A stretch of DNA of 64,000 nucleotides from JAIRNF01 sp031551125 (lineage in GTDB: Bacteria; Bacteroidota; Bacteroidia; Bacteroidales; UBA932), in assembly GCA_031551125.1 (NCBI GenBank), contig JAVBOB010000009.1:124001-188000 (forward strand). Reading direction: 5' to 3'. Below the pieces are notes generated by a model, which worked only from the letters and a program-made list of their open reading frames with translations, searched no databases and had not been told where the DNA came from. Position 1 is the stretch's first letter; every line of letters begins with the position of its first letter. This document shows, piece after piece, positions 1-9,369 of this stretch. Both the position numbers and the translations under genes were made by a program.

Positions 1-1203
1 ACTCCCGGCAATGAAAGCTTCCCGTTTATTGATGGAGATAAGCTGTTTTTTGCATCAGATGGACAGGTTGGATATGGAGGGCTGGACATTTTCGTTTCGG
101 ATATACGTAATGATGGGAAGATTGGAAAGGCGCAAAATATCGGCCGACCATTCAATACATCCTATGATGATTTTAACCTCATTATTGATAGTAACAGGCA
201 AAACGGAATGCTGGTAAGCAATCGAAACAACATGTTGCAAAGTGACGATATATATACTTTTATCAACTTTCCCAGTCAGATTAAAATAAGCGGAATTATT
301 TCATCTCCTTACAGTATACAAGCAGGAAATATTTCCATACAAATAGAATCGAACCGTGGAGAGCTGCAAACCATCAGCGTAGATGGCAATGGTGTCTATG
401 AGGCTTATTTACTGCCTGATCGAGATTATACGATAGGTGTTCCATCCGTTGGCAGTATGGGCTATACAATGCAACGGGTAAGCACACAAGGTATCTGTGT
501 TGAGGATATGCTTAATATAAACCTTGCGGCTTTGCCGGACAGTCAGCCTATACATGTTGCCGGTTTTGCTTATGATAATATGCGAAAAACGGGTATTCCC
601 AATGCTAATATTATGATACAGCTGGATGGTGCCCCGTTTACTACGGTGCAAACCGATTTTTCAGGACGCTATACAGCTGACTTACCGCCAACAACCGGAA
701 CTTATACATTTATACAGGATGTACCTGGTTATTTACCGGATGTAAAACAGCTAACATTAACAATGCCTAATTCTTCTAAGCCTAACAGCTACTCCGTTGA
801 TTTCAGCCTGGTAGAATTGAAGAAGGGCGCGGAGTTTACAATAAGCGATATTCTATACGACTTTGATAAAGCCATGCTTAGCAAAATAGCCAAACAAAGC
901 TTAAATTATTTGGTACGGCTATTGCATGAGTATCCTGCGATGAAAATATCCATATCATCACATACCGATGCTCGAGGAAATAGTGAGTATAACTTTAAGC
1001 TGTCAATGGCTCGTGCACATTCTGTAGAGCAATACCTTTTGGATAATGGAATAGACCCAAGCCGTTTTATATCCAAAGCATACGGTAAAAGCCGGCTGCT
1101 ATACCCCAATGCTAAAACAAGCGAAGAGCATCACCAAAACCGTCGGACTACCTTTAGCATTATAACGATGGGAGAAGGAGCTGTTGACAATAAAAAAGAA
1201 TAG
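1..1203 (+). CDS. PorE-like OmpA family protein, 5' end missing
   Basis: The reading frame is open to the window edge, so the N-terminus lies upstream; 400 codons are visible. The first ~75 residues end a PD40/WD40-like propeller (GYGGLDIFVSD motif). Two carboxypeptidase-regulatory-like beta domains follow (second starts VAGFAYDNMRKTGIPNA). A C-terminal OmpA domain (ILYDFDKA, SSHTDARG, RAHSVEQYL) should bind peptidoglycan. This propeller/CRD/OmpA order is that of PorE, an outer-membrane-associated type IX secretion component, and the next gene is PorP/SprF-like, which fits. The specific PorE assignment is inferred because the N-terminal part is not visible. Confidence 0.8.
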   Translation, partial: TPGNESFPFIDGDKLFFASDGQVGYGGLDIFVSDIRNDGKIGKAQNIGRPFNTSYDDFNLIIDSNRQNGMLVSNRNNMLQSDDIYTFINFPSQIKISGIISSPYSIQAGNISIQIESNRGELQTISVDGNGVYEAYLLPDRDYTIGVPSVGSMGYTMQRVSTQGICVEDMLNINLAALPDSQPIHVAGFAYDNMRKTGIPNANIMIQLDGAPFTTVQTDFSGRYTADLPPTTGTYTFIQDVPGYLPDVKQLTLTMPNSSKPNSYSVDFSLVELKKGAEFTISDILYDFDKAMLSKIAKQSLNYLVRLLHEYPAMKISISSHTDARGNSEYNFKLSMARAHSVEQYLLDNGIDPSRFISKAYGKSRLLYPNAKTSEEHHQNRRTTFSIITMGEGAVDNKKE

Positions 1204-1223
1204 CCGCGCTATTATAACGCGGC
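1203..1223. repeat. small intercistronic hairpin
   Basis: GCCGCG (1203-1208) and CGCGGC (1218-1223) pair around a 9-nt loop between the stop codon of the OmpA gene and the PorP/SprF start. There is no following T-run, so it is more likely an mRNA processing or stability hairpin than a terminator. Confidence 0.4.
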
Positions 1224-1234
1224 ACACAAATTAT

Positions 1235-2191
1235 ATGTATTACAGTATTATACAAAGGGAAAAAGCAATCAGAAGCATTTTTGTGCTTTTGTGTATGGTT
1301 TTTGTGGGTGTAAAAGCAAGCGCTCAAACCGATATTCAGCTTAGCCAGCACATGTTTAACCGCACGAGCTATAATCCGGCGGCAACAGGTGCTTCTCAGT
1401 ATGTTAATATTGATTTGGATGTTCGTCAGCAATGGGTAGGCTGGGAAGGAGCACCAAGAACGCAACGGCTAAACGTACATAACTACTTTGAAAGCCTTCG
1501 TTCAGGCCTGGGGTTAGTTGCTATTCATGATAAGTTGGGTTTTGAGAACTGGCTGAATGCGAAGTTGGCCTATGCATTCCATGTTTTTCTCACGGAAAAC
1601 TCATACCTCTCATTAGGTATGGCGGCAGGGATACAGTATTCTTTCATCAACTTTGATAAGATTAATCCGCAAGACCCGATGCTGCCAGACCCGTTTACAT
1701 GGGATCTGACAAAGAAATTAAGCCCCGATTTTGATTTTGGCATGGAGTATAATACGGAACGATTTACAGTAGGAGCGTCGGCAACACATATTCAGCGTTC
1801 GGAGTCAAATGGACTGAGCCTTGAACCCGGACGGCACTACTACGGATACGTTAAGTACAAGTTCTCTCCAAACCCCAGCTGGGATATTACGCCATCCCTC
1901 TTTTTGCAAAATAGCCAAAAATCAACAGAATTTGAGGCTAACGTTCTCGCTATGGTAAACGATAAGTTCTGGCTTGGAGCATCGTTTCGGATGGACGATA
2001 AGGCTACTCCCGAATCAGTAGTTGGAATGGTTGGTTTTGCTATTTCAAACTCTTTTCAGATAGGCTACTCCTACGACTATAACCTATCTGCATTGAGAGG
2101 AAATACAGGAGGGGCCCATGAGGTTTTAGCAATAATCCGTTTAGCGAAAAGGGAGCATTCTTACAGCCGTACCCCTCGTTTTTTTGAGTAG
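1235..2191 (+). CDS. PorP/SprF family type IX secretion membrane protein
   Basis: A 318-residue outer-membrane beta-barrel of the PorP/SprF family, which anchors type IX secretion or gliding components. I chose the ATG at 1235 because it gives a normal signal peptide (VFVGVKASAQ, cleavage before TDIQ); an upstream in-frame ATG at 1184 lies inside the preceding gene. The mature start DIQLSQHMFNRTSYNPAATG matches the family's conserved YNPA(A/Y)xG segment. The rest alternates short beta-strands and ends in an aromatic residue (RFFE). It follows the PorE-like gene by ~30 nt, so the two are probably one operon. Confidence 0.88.
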   Translation: MYYSIIQREKAIRSIFVLLCMVFVGVKASAQTDIQLSQHMFNRTSYNPAATGASQYVNIDLDVRQQWVGWEGAPRTQRLNVHNYFESLRSGLGLVAIHDKLGFENWLNAKLAYAFHVFLTENSYLSLGMAAGIQYSFINFDKINPQDPMLPDPFTWDLTKKLSPDFDFGMEYNTERFTVGASATHIQRSESNGLSLEPGRHYYGYVKYKFSPNPSWDITPSLFLQNSQKSTEFEANVLAMVNDKFWLGASFRMDDKATPESVVGMVGFAISNSFQIGYSYDYNLSALRGNTGGAHEVLAIIRLAKREHSYSRTPRFFE

Positions 2192-2263
2192 GCCTCTTCG
2201 GGAAATAGCCGTTGACTACCTAACAACAACTTTGGGGTTCACATCAGAAGCGGCTGTGTTTGA

Positions 2264-2314
2264 TTGCGCAGGGAGCACCATCCTTTCTAAGAAAGGATGG
2301 TGCTCCCTGCGCAA
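2264..2314. terminator. 25-bp perfect inverted repeat, likely bidirectional terminator
   Basis: The arms at 2264-2288 and 2290-2314 are perfect reverse complements over 25 nt around one central base. They lie between the convergent PorP/SprF gene and the minus-strand flavin-binding gene. A weaker outer pair (CTTTGGGGTT at 2230-2239, AACCCCAAAG at 2366-2375) encloses it. The region 2192-2407 holds no credible gene. A long hairpin between converging genes suits bidirectional termination, but the length also resembles palindromic mobile repeats. Confidence 0.6.
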
Positions 2315-2407
2315 TATTGACTTTTGCCCAGCGTCCCCGCATTACATACGGGGTTATTATTGTTCAACCCCAAAGGGGTTGCCCATAACGGTATGTGGAA
2401 GGGGGGA

Positions 2408-2815
2408 TTATAGCCTAACGGTTCTAGGCTCTTGATTTATGCCGTAAAATGCAGCCTCGCCATTTTGCAGGTAGAATACCTCAAAAATGGGGTTATCAGA
2501 AGATTTGTACATGTTTGCAAGAGCGGGAGATACCTCAAATGCCTTAACTTTTGCTGTAGAATTTTTATCAAAAACAGCCTTCCCTTTTAATCGTATCCAT
2601 TGGTAGCCGGCAGAGGTTGCGCTGATTTCAAGTTCAGGGTTTGCTTGCAGCTGACGGTAAATATCTTTTTGGTTGTTGGTGCAGAAGTAAAGCTTGCCTT
2701 CAAACTCCATAACAAAGCCAAAAGGACGAACTTTAGGAGTACCGTTTTCAACCGTAGCAATATAGAATAGCTTTGCGTCTGTAAGAAATTGCAATACTTC
2801 TTGAATAGGGGCCAT
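2408..2815 (-). CDS. pyridoxamine 5'-phosphate oxidase family (flavin-binding) protein
   Basis: A 135-residue single-domain split beta-barrel protein. The N-terminal LTDAKLFYIATVENGTPKVRPFGF segment, followed by KLYFCTNNQKDIYRQLQANP, is the usual FMN-binding pattern of small PNPOx-like proteins (general-stress/Nim-like). The length is normal for the family. Substrate is unknown; such proteins usually bind FMN or F420 and reduce small molecules. The stop of this gene faces the terminator at ~2.3 kb, and its start is 15 nt after the dnaE stop, so it may be read through from dnaE. Confidence 0.8.
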   Translation of the reverse strand: MAPIQEVLQFLTDAKLFYIATVENGTPKVRPFGFVMEFEGKLYFCTNNQKDIYRQLQANPELEISATSAGYQWIRLKGKAVFDKNSTAKVKAFEVSPALANMYKSSDNPIFEVFYLQNGEAAFYGINQEPRTVRL

Positions 2816-2830
2816 AGTTTAGCTCTTTTG

Positions 2831-5800
2831 TTATCCGATTGTGTAGTCAATTCCCCGATTGTCGAGAAAGTTGAGCATGCTGTTGCTAAGCGTTATTTTT
2901 CGTGTTCGAGAGTATAGGTCAAGCGCAATCTTATCTTCCGGGTCAAGAATCTTCAAGCGTAATCTTGCGTTGCCCGGATTTGTGCTGACCTGTTGTTCCA
3001 TTTCTTGTATAAAGTCCGAGTCAACACTTTTAAGCGGGAGCTTAATTGTAACGTTTTGTATCATCTCTTCCCGAACGTTGGTAAGCAGGTGTACCGATTC
3101 AATCCTCACCTCCAGCTCATCTTTTCCGTATCGGGGTTGTACTTTTCCTCGCACAAACAAAAAGTAGCCTTTTACGAAGAACTTCGAGTTATCTACCCAG
3201 TCTTTTGAGAATAGCGTTATGCGGAACGTATCAGAGTAGTCTTCCAGCGTAACGTGTCCAAACGGTTTTCCCGCTTTTGAGGTTTGGGGAGATACATCGC
3301 TTACCATTCCGGCAAACGTAACCGTTCTACCGCGTAGCGGTTCCAAATCTTTCAGCTCATACAGCGTTGTTTTACAGAACTGCTTTATCTCAAACACGTA
3401 GGGGTCGAGCGGATGAGATGACAGGTACATGCCTATCAGCTCCTTTTCTTTGCTTAGCGTTTCTAGAATAGGCCACTCTTCCGTTCGTGGAATTTCCGGT
3501 GTTACAATTGAATCGGCAAGTGCTTCGCCAAACAGCGATTGACTACCCACTGCATCGTTTTGTTTTTTATTTCCGTAAGAAAATAAGCTGTCCATAAACA
3601 GCTCGCCATTTCTGGTAGTAGCAAAAAATTGATGGCGCTTAATTTCTCCGAAGCCGTCAAATCCACCCGATAGCGCAAGCACTTCGACACTTTTTTTGTT
3701 TACGGCCGATAGGTTAGCGCGACATATAAAATCGAAGATATCAGTGAATGGGCCGTTGGCTTCACGCTCTTGAATGATGTTTTCAACAGCGTTTATACCC
3801 ATGCCCTTTATTGCACCTAGTCCGAAGCGAATATTCCCATCCTTGTTTACGGTAAACGTTTGGTAGCTCTCGTTCACATCGGGGCTAAGCACACGTATGT
3901 TCATACGCTTACATTCGTCCATGAACTTCGAAATTTCCTTTATATCGGCGCTGTTGCGGCTAAGTACGGCCGCCATATATTCGGCCGGATAGTTAGCCTT
4001 GAGATAAGCCGTTTGGTAGGCCACCCATGAGTAGCAGGTAGCGTGTGATTTGTTGAATGCGTACTGAGCAAACTTTTCCCAGTCTTCCCAAATCTTGTTT
4101 ACTGTTTTCTCATCATGCCCGTTAGCCTTGCATCCCTCAACAAATTTGACCTTCAGGGCATCCATTTTTTCCTTCATCTTCTTACCCATAGCCTTACGGA
4201 GCTCATCCGATTGGCCTCGGGAGAAGTTGGCAAGCAAGCGAGAGAGAAGCATGACCTGCTCCTGATAAACCGTAATTCCGTATGTATCATTAAGGTAGCG
4301 CTCCATTACCGGAATATCGTAAACAATGGGTTTACGACCATGTTTACGGTCAATAAAGTCAGGAATGTAGTCCATGGGGCCCGGTCGGTACAGGGCGTTC
4401 ATGGCTATAAGGTCTTCAAACTGCGTAGGCTTCAGCTCGCGCAGGTATTTTTTCATTCCTTCAGATTCGAACTGGAACGTTCCTGTTGTTTCAGCACGGC
4501 TATACAGCTCATACGTTTTTGTATCATCAATAGGAATGGTATTGATATCTATGTCAATACCCTTACTACGCTTAATGTTGCTGATAGCATCCTTGATAAT
4601 AGATAAGGTTTTCAAGCCAAGGAAGTCCATTTTCAGCATACCTACTTCCTCAATCACCGTTCCCTCGTACTGTGATACGAGCATATCGGTTTTTGTTTCC
4701 TTGTCGTAGGCCGTGCTTATGGGAACGTAGTTAATCAAATCGTCTTTCCCGATAATAACGCCGCAGGCATGCACTCCGGTATTACGTACCGTACCTTCGA
4801 GCATTTGCGCGTATTTCAGCGTATCACTCATTAGCGGGTCGGTTGACTCGGCCGCTTCACGCATCTGTGGTAGGTTTTCAATAGCATTTTTAATGCTTAC
4901 CTTATCACGCGGTAGCTCATCAATCAGCTTAGAAAGTCTATCAGCTTCGGCAAGCGGCAGTTTCTGCACTCGGGCAACATCCTTAATGGCCGATTTTGCC
5001 GCCATTGTACCGAAGGTAACAATATGGGCAACTTTCCCTTTGCCGTACTTATGCTCTACGTACTCAAGTACGCTGGCGCGTCCGTCATCATCAAAGTCAA
5101 TATCAATATCGGGCATGGAAATACGGTCGGGATTGAGGAAGCGCTCAAACAGCAAATCGTATTTTAATGGGTCAATATCTGTAATTCCCAAGCAGTAGGC
5201 AACTACCGACCCTGCCGCAGACCCACGTCCCGGGCCAACAGCCACACCATTATTCCTTGCCCACGCGATAAAATCCTGCACAATAAGAAAGTAGCCCGGA
5301 TAGCCCATGCGCTTTATCGTTTCCAACTCAAAGTTTATGCGCTCTATGGCCTCATCCGATAACGTTTCATAGTTTCGTTTAGCCCCTTCGTAGGTAAGAT
5401 ATTTCAGGTAATCATCAGCATCGCTAAACCCTTCCGGCAAAGGAAAGTCAGGCATAATAGGCTTGCTGTTGATATCGTAGAACGATACCTTGTCGGCAAT
5501 TTCAACCGTATTGCTCAACACCTCGGGAATATCGGCAAATATTTCCGCCATTTCCGCCTGCGTTTTAAACCATTCCTGCTTGGTGTAACGCATACGCGAG
5601 GGGTCGTTTACATCGGCATTGGTGCTTATACACAGCAAACGGTCGTGCGCCTCAGCCTCTTCCTCGTTTACAAAGTGAGCGTCATTGGTAGCAATAAGCT
5701 TGATATTATGCTTGCGTGCCAGCTCTATCAGCTGAACGTTTACTACCTTTTGGTGTTGATAAACATCACGGGCAGCGTTAGGGTCGTTGGTTTTGTGGCG

Positions 5801-6457
5801 TTGCAGCTCAAGGTAGTAGTCATCTCCAAAAAGATTTTTAAACCAAAGCACGGCCTCTTCCGCCTTTTCCGGTTGATTTTTCAGGAAGTGTTGAGATATT
5901 TCACCTCCCAAGCAAGCAGATGATACGATTAACCCTTCGTGATATTTTTCCAGTATTTCCTTATCAATACGGGGTTTGTAGTAGAACCCTTCAATATACC
6001 CTAGCGATACAAGCTTAATGAGGTTGTGGTAGCCTGTTTTATTTTTTGCCAGCAAAATAAGGTGGTCTCCACTGGCATCTTCTTTCCCCCTTTTGTCATA
6101 TCGTCCGTTGACGGCAACGTAAACTTCACAACCAATAATAGGTTTAAACTTACTTTGCTGGGCAGCGCTTATTTCTTGCTTCAGCTGTTCTATTTGGTTT
6201 GCTCGCTCTTCTGTTTGCTCCTGCTTCTCCAGCTCTTGTATTTGTGTTTGGAGAGCCTCTATTTGTTCGTCAAACTTTTTATTTTTTTTAGCAACGTAGT
6301 TGAAAAACTCTTTTGTGCCGAACATGTTTCCGTGGTCGGTAATAGCAAGAGCTTTCATTCCATCGGTCAGCGCTTTTTCTACAAGGGCCGGAACTTTAGA
6401 AGCCCCGTCGAGCGTGGAGTATTCGGAGTGTACGTGTAGATGTACGAATTGTGACAT
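2831..6457 (-). CDS. dnaE: DNA polymerase III subunit alpha
   Basis: The replicative polymerase catalytic subunit, 1208 residues. The N-terminal PHP domain starts HVHSEYSTLDG and continues ITDHGNMFG. A charged coiled-coil insertion (about residues 57-105, rich in E, Q and K) interrupts the PHP domain. The polymerase core follows with GPGRGSAAGS and the catalytic acidic motif PDIDIDFDDDGR near residue 448. The C-terminal third carries helix-hairpin-helix-type sequence and an OB fold (GRTVTFAGMVSDV, about residues 1045-1090). No frameshift or truncation is visible. It is a housekeeping gene with no obvious operon partner upstream. Confidence 0.97.
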   Translation of the reverse strand: MSQFVHLHVHSEYSTLDGASKVPALVEKALTDGMKALAITDHGNMFGTKEFFNYVAKKNKKFDEQIEALQTQIQELEKQEQTEERANQIEQLKQEISAAQQSKFKPIIGCEVYVAVNGRYDKRGKEDASGDHLILLAKNKTGYHNLIKLVSLGYIEGFYYKPRIDKEILEKYHEGLIVSSACLGGEISQHFLKNQPEKAEEAVLWFKNLFGDDYYLELQRHKTNDPNAARDVYQHQKVVNVQLIELARKHNIKLIATNDAHFVNEEEAEAHDRLLCISTNADVNDPSRMRYTKQEWFKTQAEMAEIFADIPEVLSNTVEIADKVSFYDINSKPIMPDFPLPEGFSDADDYLKYLTYEGAKRNYETLSDEAIERINFELETIKRMGYPGYFLIVQDFIAWARNNGVAVGPGRGSAAGSVVAYCLGITDIDPLKYDLLFERFLNPDRISMPDIDIDFDDDGRASVLEYVEHKYGKGKVAHIVTFGTMAAKSAIKDVARVQKLPLAEADRLSKLIDELPRDKVSIKNAIENLPQMREAAESTDPLMSDTLKYAQMLEGTVRNTGVHACGVIIGKDDLINYVPISTAYDKETKTDMLVSQYEGTVIEEVGMLKMDFLGLKTLSIIKDAISNIKRSKGIDIDINTIPIDDTKTYELYSRAETTGTFQFESEGMKKYLRELKPTQFEDLIAMNALYRPGPMDYIPDFIDRKHGRKPIVYDIPVMERYLNDTYGITVYQEQVMLLSRLLANFSRGQSDELRKAMGKKMKEKMDALKVKFVEGCKANGHDEKTVNKIWEDWEKFAQYAFNKSHATCYSWVAYQTAYLKANYPAEYMAAVLSRNSADIKEISKFMDECKRMNIRVLSPDVNESYQTFTVNKDGNIRFGLGAIKGMGINAVENIIQEREANGPFTDIFDFICRANLSAVNKKSVEVLALSGGFDGFGEIKRHQFFATTRNGELFMDSLFSYGNKKQNDAVGSQSLFGEALADSIVTPEIPRTEEWPILETLSKEKELIGMYLSSHPLDPYVFEIKQFCKTTLYELKDLEPLRGRTVTFAGMVSDVSPQTSKAGKPFGHVTLEDYSDTFRITLFSKDWVDNSKFFVKGYFLFVRGKVQPRYGKDELEVRIESVHLLTNVREEMIQNVTIKLPLKSVDSDFIQEMEQQVSTNPGNARLRLKILDPEDKIALDLYSRTRKITLSNSMLNFLDNRGIDYTIG

Positions 6458-7079
6458 ATGGTGTATGGTGTAACTTTTTTATCGACAGTAAACAGGTATT
6501 AATTATTAATGCCCTACGGGCAATATGTGGAGCATTAGCATTTTTGTTTCTATTGTTATTTATGCCCTATGGGCAATTTTATAATGTTGCATGTTGCCCG
6601 TTAGGGCATCTATAGCAATAGAACCCAGCAAACGATGACTGTTTGCCCGTAGGGCATTAACTAATATATCGTTCATGCAAATTTACAGATAAAACAGCGT
6701 TATATTCGATTTGTTGATAAATCTTGCGAAATTCGCTCAACCTCAATGGCTATTTAATGTGTATAGGAATTTCGTTAGTTCTGATTGTTTATTTTGCAAA
6801 ATATGCAGCCGATAGTATAGCCAAAATAGAAAAACACCACGAAGTGGTAACTTGTTTCAGCCCAATGGCAAAGCGCAGCGACGCCTTGGGGCTAAAGTAG
6901 GTTATTACACAACTATATGCGCGCGAGTACTGTTGCTCTCTTGTAAAACGGACAGCGTTTCGCGCGCAAAGTACTGCTGTTTTCATTAACCCAACGCGAT
7001 GCGTTGGGCTGAGATGAGTTGGACTTTCAGTCCGAAGAGAAGGAATAGCTTGATGAGCTATATAAAGTAGAAAGATGGC
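6458..7079. repeat. intergenic block of two palindromic repeat families
   Basis: No gene is credible here. At 6507-6661 there are four palindromes of the GCCCTACGGGC type (ATGCCCTACGGGCAAT, ATGCCCTATGGGCAAT, TTGCCCGTTAGGGCAT, TTGCCCGTAGGGCAT), two in each orientation, forming a symmetric block. At about 6826-7060 is a second family: AGCCCAATGGCAAAGCG at one end, ACCCAACGCGATGCGTTGGGCT at the other, and GCGCGCGAGTACTG / CAAAGTACTGCTG between. A related copy in the opposite orientation is at 59.4-59.66 kb. Confidence 0.8.
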
Positions 7080-8420
7080 TTAGCAACAATGTGCATCGCA
7101 TCCTTCACAGCGTGATAACTCTCCGCGTAAACGTTTGCCTACGAGTTCCGCTACACTTTCACGCAGCGGTTCAATGCTTACTTTTTGAACAACTTCATGA
7201 GCAAAACCAAATAGCTGCAACAGCTGGGCATCACGTTTGCCAATACCTCTGGCCTGCATGTAGAACAAGGCATCTTCATTTAGCTGCCCTACCGTGGCTC
7301 CGTGGCTACACTTTACATCATCAGCGTATATTTCCAGCTGAGGCTTGGTGTAAACACGTGCTTCTCCGGTTAGCAGCAGGTTGTTGCTTGCTTGGAAAGC
7401 TTGTGTTTTTTGGGCATCACGACGAACCAGAATGCTACCGTTAAATGCGGCGGTTGACTTGTCATCCAGCACTCCTTTAAATAGCTCATTGCTCATGCAG
7501 TTAGGTACGGCATGGTCAACAAATGTATGGTTATCTACATGCTGCTGCCTGTCGGTTAAGAAAAGGCCGTAGCTGTGATTTTCACAATGTTCTCCGGCCA
7601 ACACTACGTTAATGTTGTTTCTAACCAATCCACCATGTAGTGTGATGGTATTGGATGTAAAGTGGCTTTTTTCTTCCTGCCTAACATAATCAGATGTTAT
7701 ATGCGCCGCCTCGTTATGCTCATTTTGCATACGTACCATTTCTACAACGGCAGAAGCACCCACATGAACCTCCGTTACGCTGTTGGTAAGAAAACGCTTT
7801 TGCGATAAGGTATGATCACAAATAACAACCTTTGCGCTCGACGCTTCTTCAAATACAAACAGGTTGCGGTTTTGAACAAATGTATTCTCATCATTCAACA
7901 GTATGTTGATAATTTGAATGGGCTTGCTAAACGTGGCCCTCTTTGGCAGGTATATAAAAATACCATCTTGCGCAAAGGCGGTGTTTAGCGCGGTAACACC
8001 CTCCGTATTATTATCAGCGTACTGGTTGTAGTGCTTTTCAAATAGCTCAGGGAACTCGCGTGAGGCAGCCGCCAGGCTGCCAAATGCGGCTTCGCCTTCA
8101 TAGGTAAGCTGTTCTTCTCCGTAGTAAAAACCGTTTAGTAGAAACAGCTTATGGGTATCTAAGTTGGGAACATCACAGCGGAATAGGTCGGCTAAGCTAA
8201 AAATATCATGTCTCGGCGTAAAGTATTTTTCATACTCTCCGGCAAATGCTTTTTGCAAGTCTGTGTATTTATACCGCTCTATTTTCTTGTGTGGAAACCC
8301 CAGCAGGTTAAAGCTTTCTATAGCATCGCTACGGTGCTTGTTTATCATATCAGACACACCTTCTCTCAGCAAATCAAGATTTGCCAAGTAAAGATCTACG
8401 TAGCTGTTTTCTATGGTCAT
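7080..8420 (-). CDS. sufD: Fe-S cluster assembly protein SufD
   Basis: SufD, 446 residues, partner of SufB and SufC in the SufBC2D scaffold that builds Fe-S clusters. The right-handed beta-helix core is recognisable (GIFIYLPKRATFSKPIQI), as is the C-terminal signature CSHGATVGQLNEDALFYMQARG. The protein ends in a cysteine-rich tail (CEGCDAHCC). It lies downstream of sufC in the order sufB-(GxxExxY)-pnuC-sufC-sufD, all minus strand. No sufS or sufE follows; the next 600 bp are repeats. Confidence 0.95.
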   Translation of the reverse strand: MTIENSYVDLYLANLDLLREGVSDMINKHRSDAIESFNLLGFPHKKIERYKYTDLQKAFAGEYEKYFTPRHDIFSLADLFRCDVPNLDTHKLFLLNGFYYGEEQLTYEGEAAFGSLAAASREFPELFEKHYNQYADNNTEGVTALNTAFAQDGIFIYLPKRATFSKPIQIINILLNDENTFVQNRNLFVFEEASSAKVVICDHTLSQKRFLTNSVTEVHVGASAVVEMVRMQNEHNEAAHITSDYVRQEEKSHFTSNTITLHGGLVRNNINVVLAGEHCENHSYGLFLTDRQQHVDNHTFVDHAVPNCMSNELFKGVLDDKSTAAFNGSILVRRDAQKTQAFQASNNLLLTGEARVYTKPQLEIYADDVKCSHGATVGQLNEDALFYMQARGIGKRDAQLLQLFGFAHEVVQKVSIEPLRESVAELVGKRLRGELSRCEGCDAHCC

Positions 8421-8550
8421 TTTTATTGTTGATTTGTTGATTCGCTTATTTGTTGCATATCACAGCAAATAATAAAACATACAGGTTCTTCTTAAGTAGA
8501 GTTTCTATTCACCATTAACTATTCACTACTCACCCATACTTAACCTTTCA

Positions 8551-9297
8551 CTACTTATCGTCTTTCAGCCAGTCGTAGCCCTTCTCTTCAAGCTCCAATG
8601 CCAGCTCTTTTCCTGCGGTTTTAATTATACGACCATTGTATAGTACGTGTACCACATCGGGAACAATATAATCCAGCAATCGTTGGTAGTGGGTAATGAC
8701 TATTGTTGCGCTATCAGGTCGTTTCAATTTGGTTACGCCCGTTGCCACAATGCGAATAGCATCAATATCAAGCCCGCTGTCGGTTTCATCAAGAACAGCC
8801 AGCTTAGGTTCAAGCATAGCCATTTGGAAAATCTCGTTACGTTTCTTTTCTCCACCGGAAAACCCTTCGTTTACCGAGCGACCGGTAAGCTTAGAATCAA
8901 TCTCAACCAGCGCCATTTTTTCGCGCATTAGCTTCAAAAAGTCGGATGCCGATAGGGGAGACAGCCCATTATGCTTGCGATGTTCGTTTACAGCAGCCTT
9001 CATGAAGTTAACGTTGCTTACTCCGGGTATCTCTACCGGATATTGAAACCCGAGAAAAATACCTTCGCGGGAACGTATTTCGGGAGCCATTTCAAGCAAA
9101 TTCTTTCCTTCAAACAGCACTTCGCCTTCGGTTACTTCAAACATTTCTCTTCCGGCCAAAACAGAGGCCAGCGTACTTTTTCCCGAACCGTTGGGGCCCA
9201 TTATAGCATGTACCTCTCCGGCTTTTACCTCAAGGTTTATTCCTTTTAGAATTTCCTTGCCCTCAATATTAGCATGGAGGTTTTTTATTGTCAGCAT
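8551..9297 (-). CDS. sufC: Fe-S cluster assembly ATPase SufC
   Basis: An ABC-type ATPase of 248 residues that drives conformational change of the SufBCD scaffold. Walker A is GPNGSGKS (residues 34-41), the signature is NEGFSGGEKKR, and Walker B with the D-loop is LAVLDETDSGLD. Length and motif spacing are normal for SufC. It has the standard place before sufD, but pnuC and the GxxExxY element separate it from sufB. The 130-bp gap to sufD carries ATTCACCATTAAC-type repeats also seen at about 24.55 kb. Confidence 0.96.
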   Translation of the reverse strand: MLTIKNLHANIEGKEILKGINLEVKAGEVHAIMGPNGSGKSTLASVLAGREMFEVTEGEVLFEGKNLLEMAPEIRSREGIFLGFQYPVEIPGVSNVNFMKAAVNEHRKHNGLSPLSASDFLKLMREKMALVEIDSKLTGRSVNEGFSGGEKKRNEIFQMAMLEPKLAVLDETDSGLDIDAIRIVATGVTKLKRPDSATIVITHYQRLLDYIVPDVVHVLYNGRIIKTAGKELALELEEKGYDWLKDDK

Positions 9298-9369
9298 ATT
9301 TTGTGAAGCGTTAAGCGTTAGTCGTTAAGCGAGACAGAAACGTTGATAAAAGATGTTTCTATCTCTTAA

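Noticed and set aside
2184..2435. Open frame on the plus strand after PorP/SprF
   Set aside because: It is made of the 25-bp palindrome and its outer arms, and it overlaps the end of the flavin-binding gene. No start context or protein-like composition.
6789..6986. Minus-strand frame of 65 codons
   Set aside because: It lies entirely in the GCCCAACGCG/GCGCGC repeat that also occurs at 59.4-59.66 kb, so it is repeat-derived.
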